A stretch of DNA of 51,935 bases from Bizionia sp. Its GTDB lineage: Bacteria > Bacteroidota > Bacteroidia > Flavobacteriales > Flavobacteriaceae. Of the stretch, positions 51,910 through 51,935 are shown piece by piece. Every line of letters begins with the position of its first letter. Within the stretch, counting starts at the first letter, position 1. The position numbers and the translations under genes are program-made. The notes beneath the pieces were generated by a model that was not told the origin of the DNA, did no database searches, and saw nothing but the letters and a program-made list of their open reading frames with translations. Where the stretch lies: contig JAHDHI010000031.1 of the NCBI GenBank assembly GCA_020631395.1, positions 1 through 51,935 of the forward strand, written 5' to 3'.

Positions 51910-51935
51910 ACGGTTACGTTTTGTTAGTTTGATTT

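Noticed and set aside
1-51935. CRISPR arrays, tRNA or rRNA genes, insertion sequences
   Set aside because: No regularly spaced repeats, no recognisable tRNA/rRNA sequence and no transposase were seen on reading both strands.

Overview
The window looks like chromosomal DNA of a marine-type Flavobacteriaceae member (Bacteroidetes). The evidence is low GC, SPI/SPII-exported proteins, two TonB-dependent receptors with CarboxypepD-like N-termini, two proteins with C-terminal type IX secretion (T9SS) sorting domains, a TPR/transmembrane/coiled-coil/HTH regulator of flavobacterial type, a LytS/LytTR pair with 2TM domains, and several TAnnTTTG promoter -7 boxes. A Kordia-like genus is a guess, not shown.

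Layout. 1-3.2 kb is gene-poor and AT-rich: the tail of one gene, one small PEGA-like membrane protein, fragments of reading frames, a diverged direct repeat encoding tiny hydrophobic peptides, and six intrinsic-terminator hairpins. 3.2-9.1 kb is housekeeping: a cyclophilin lipoprotein, a CoA-pyrophosphatase-type Nudix hydrolase, an acyltransferase, an ECF sigma factor with a membrane partner, type II NADH dehydrogenase and a YhhN lysoplasmalogenase. 9.2-20.4 kb holds a TonB receptor, a 667-residue protein with a duplicated unknown domain, a TPR-HTH regulator, and a translationally coupled lodA-lodB pair. LodA is a cysteine-tryptophylquinone (CTQ) oxidase and LodB its flavoprotein maturase. This LodA carries an N-terminal extension that looks like the front part of a catalase. 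20-26 kb contains small stress- and metabolism-type genes, a fatty acid hydroxylase, a gamma-glutamylcyclotransferase-like protein and a flavin amine oxidase. 26.3-29.6 kb is a TPR / histidine kinase / 2TM / LytTR operon behind a palindrome. 29.7-32.3 kb holds a T9SS cargo beta-propeller and a LETM1-like protein. 32.4-37.3 kb is a DUF4331-DUF4331-TPR-TonB receptor cluster with an internal attenuator. 38-43.5 kb contains an anti-sigma/ECF sigma pair, a YceI lipoprotein and a 1067-residue BNR/sortilin-like propeller. 43.5-46.3 kb is a VWA/MoxR-type AAA+ pair. 46.4-51.9 kb holds a GH8 glucanase with T9SS tail, an alpha/beta hydrolase-OsmC fusion, a YdeI-like protein, an M1 aminopeptidase and a small membrane protein.

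The most unusual items are the catalase-fragment/LodA fusion, which sits about 5 kb from a second amino-acid-oxidase-type gene (both would release H2O2); the uncharacterised duplicated-domain protein nearby; a 74-residue secreted peptide gene broken by one extra A in a homopolymer upstream of lodA; and several structured intergenic elements. All functional statements come from motifs and family knowledge read by eye; no searches were run.
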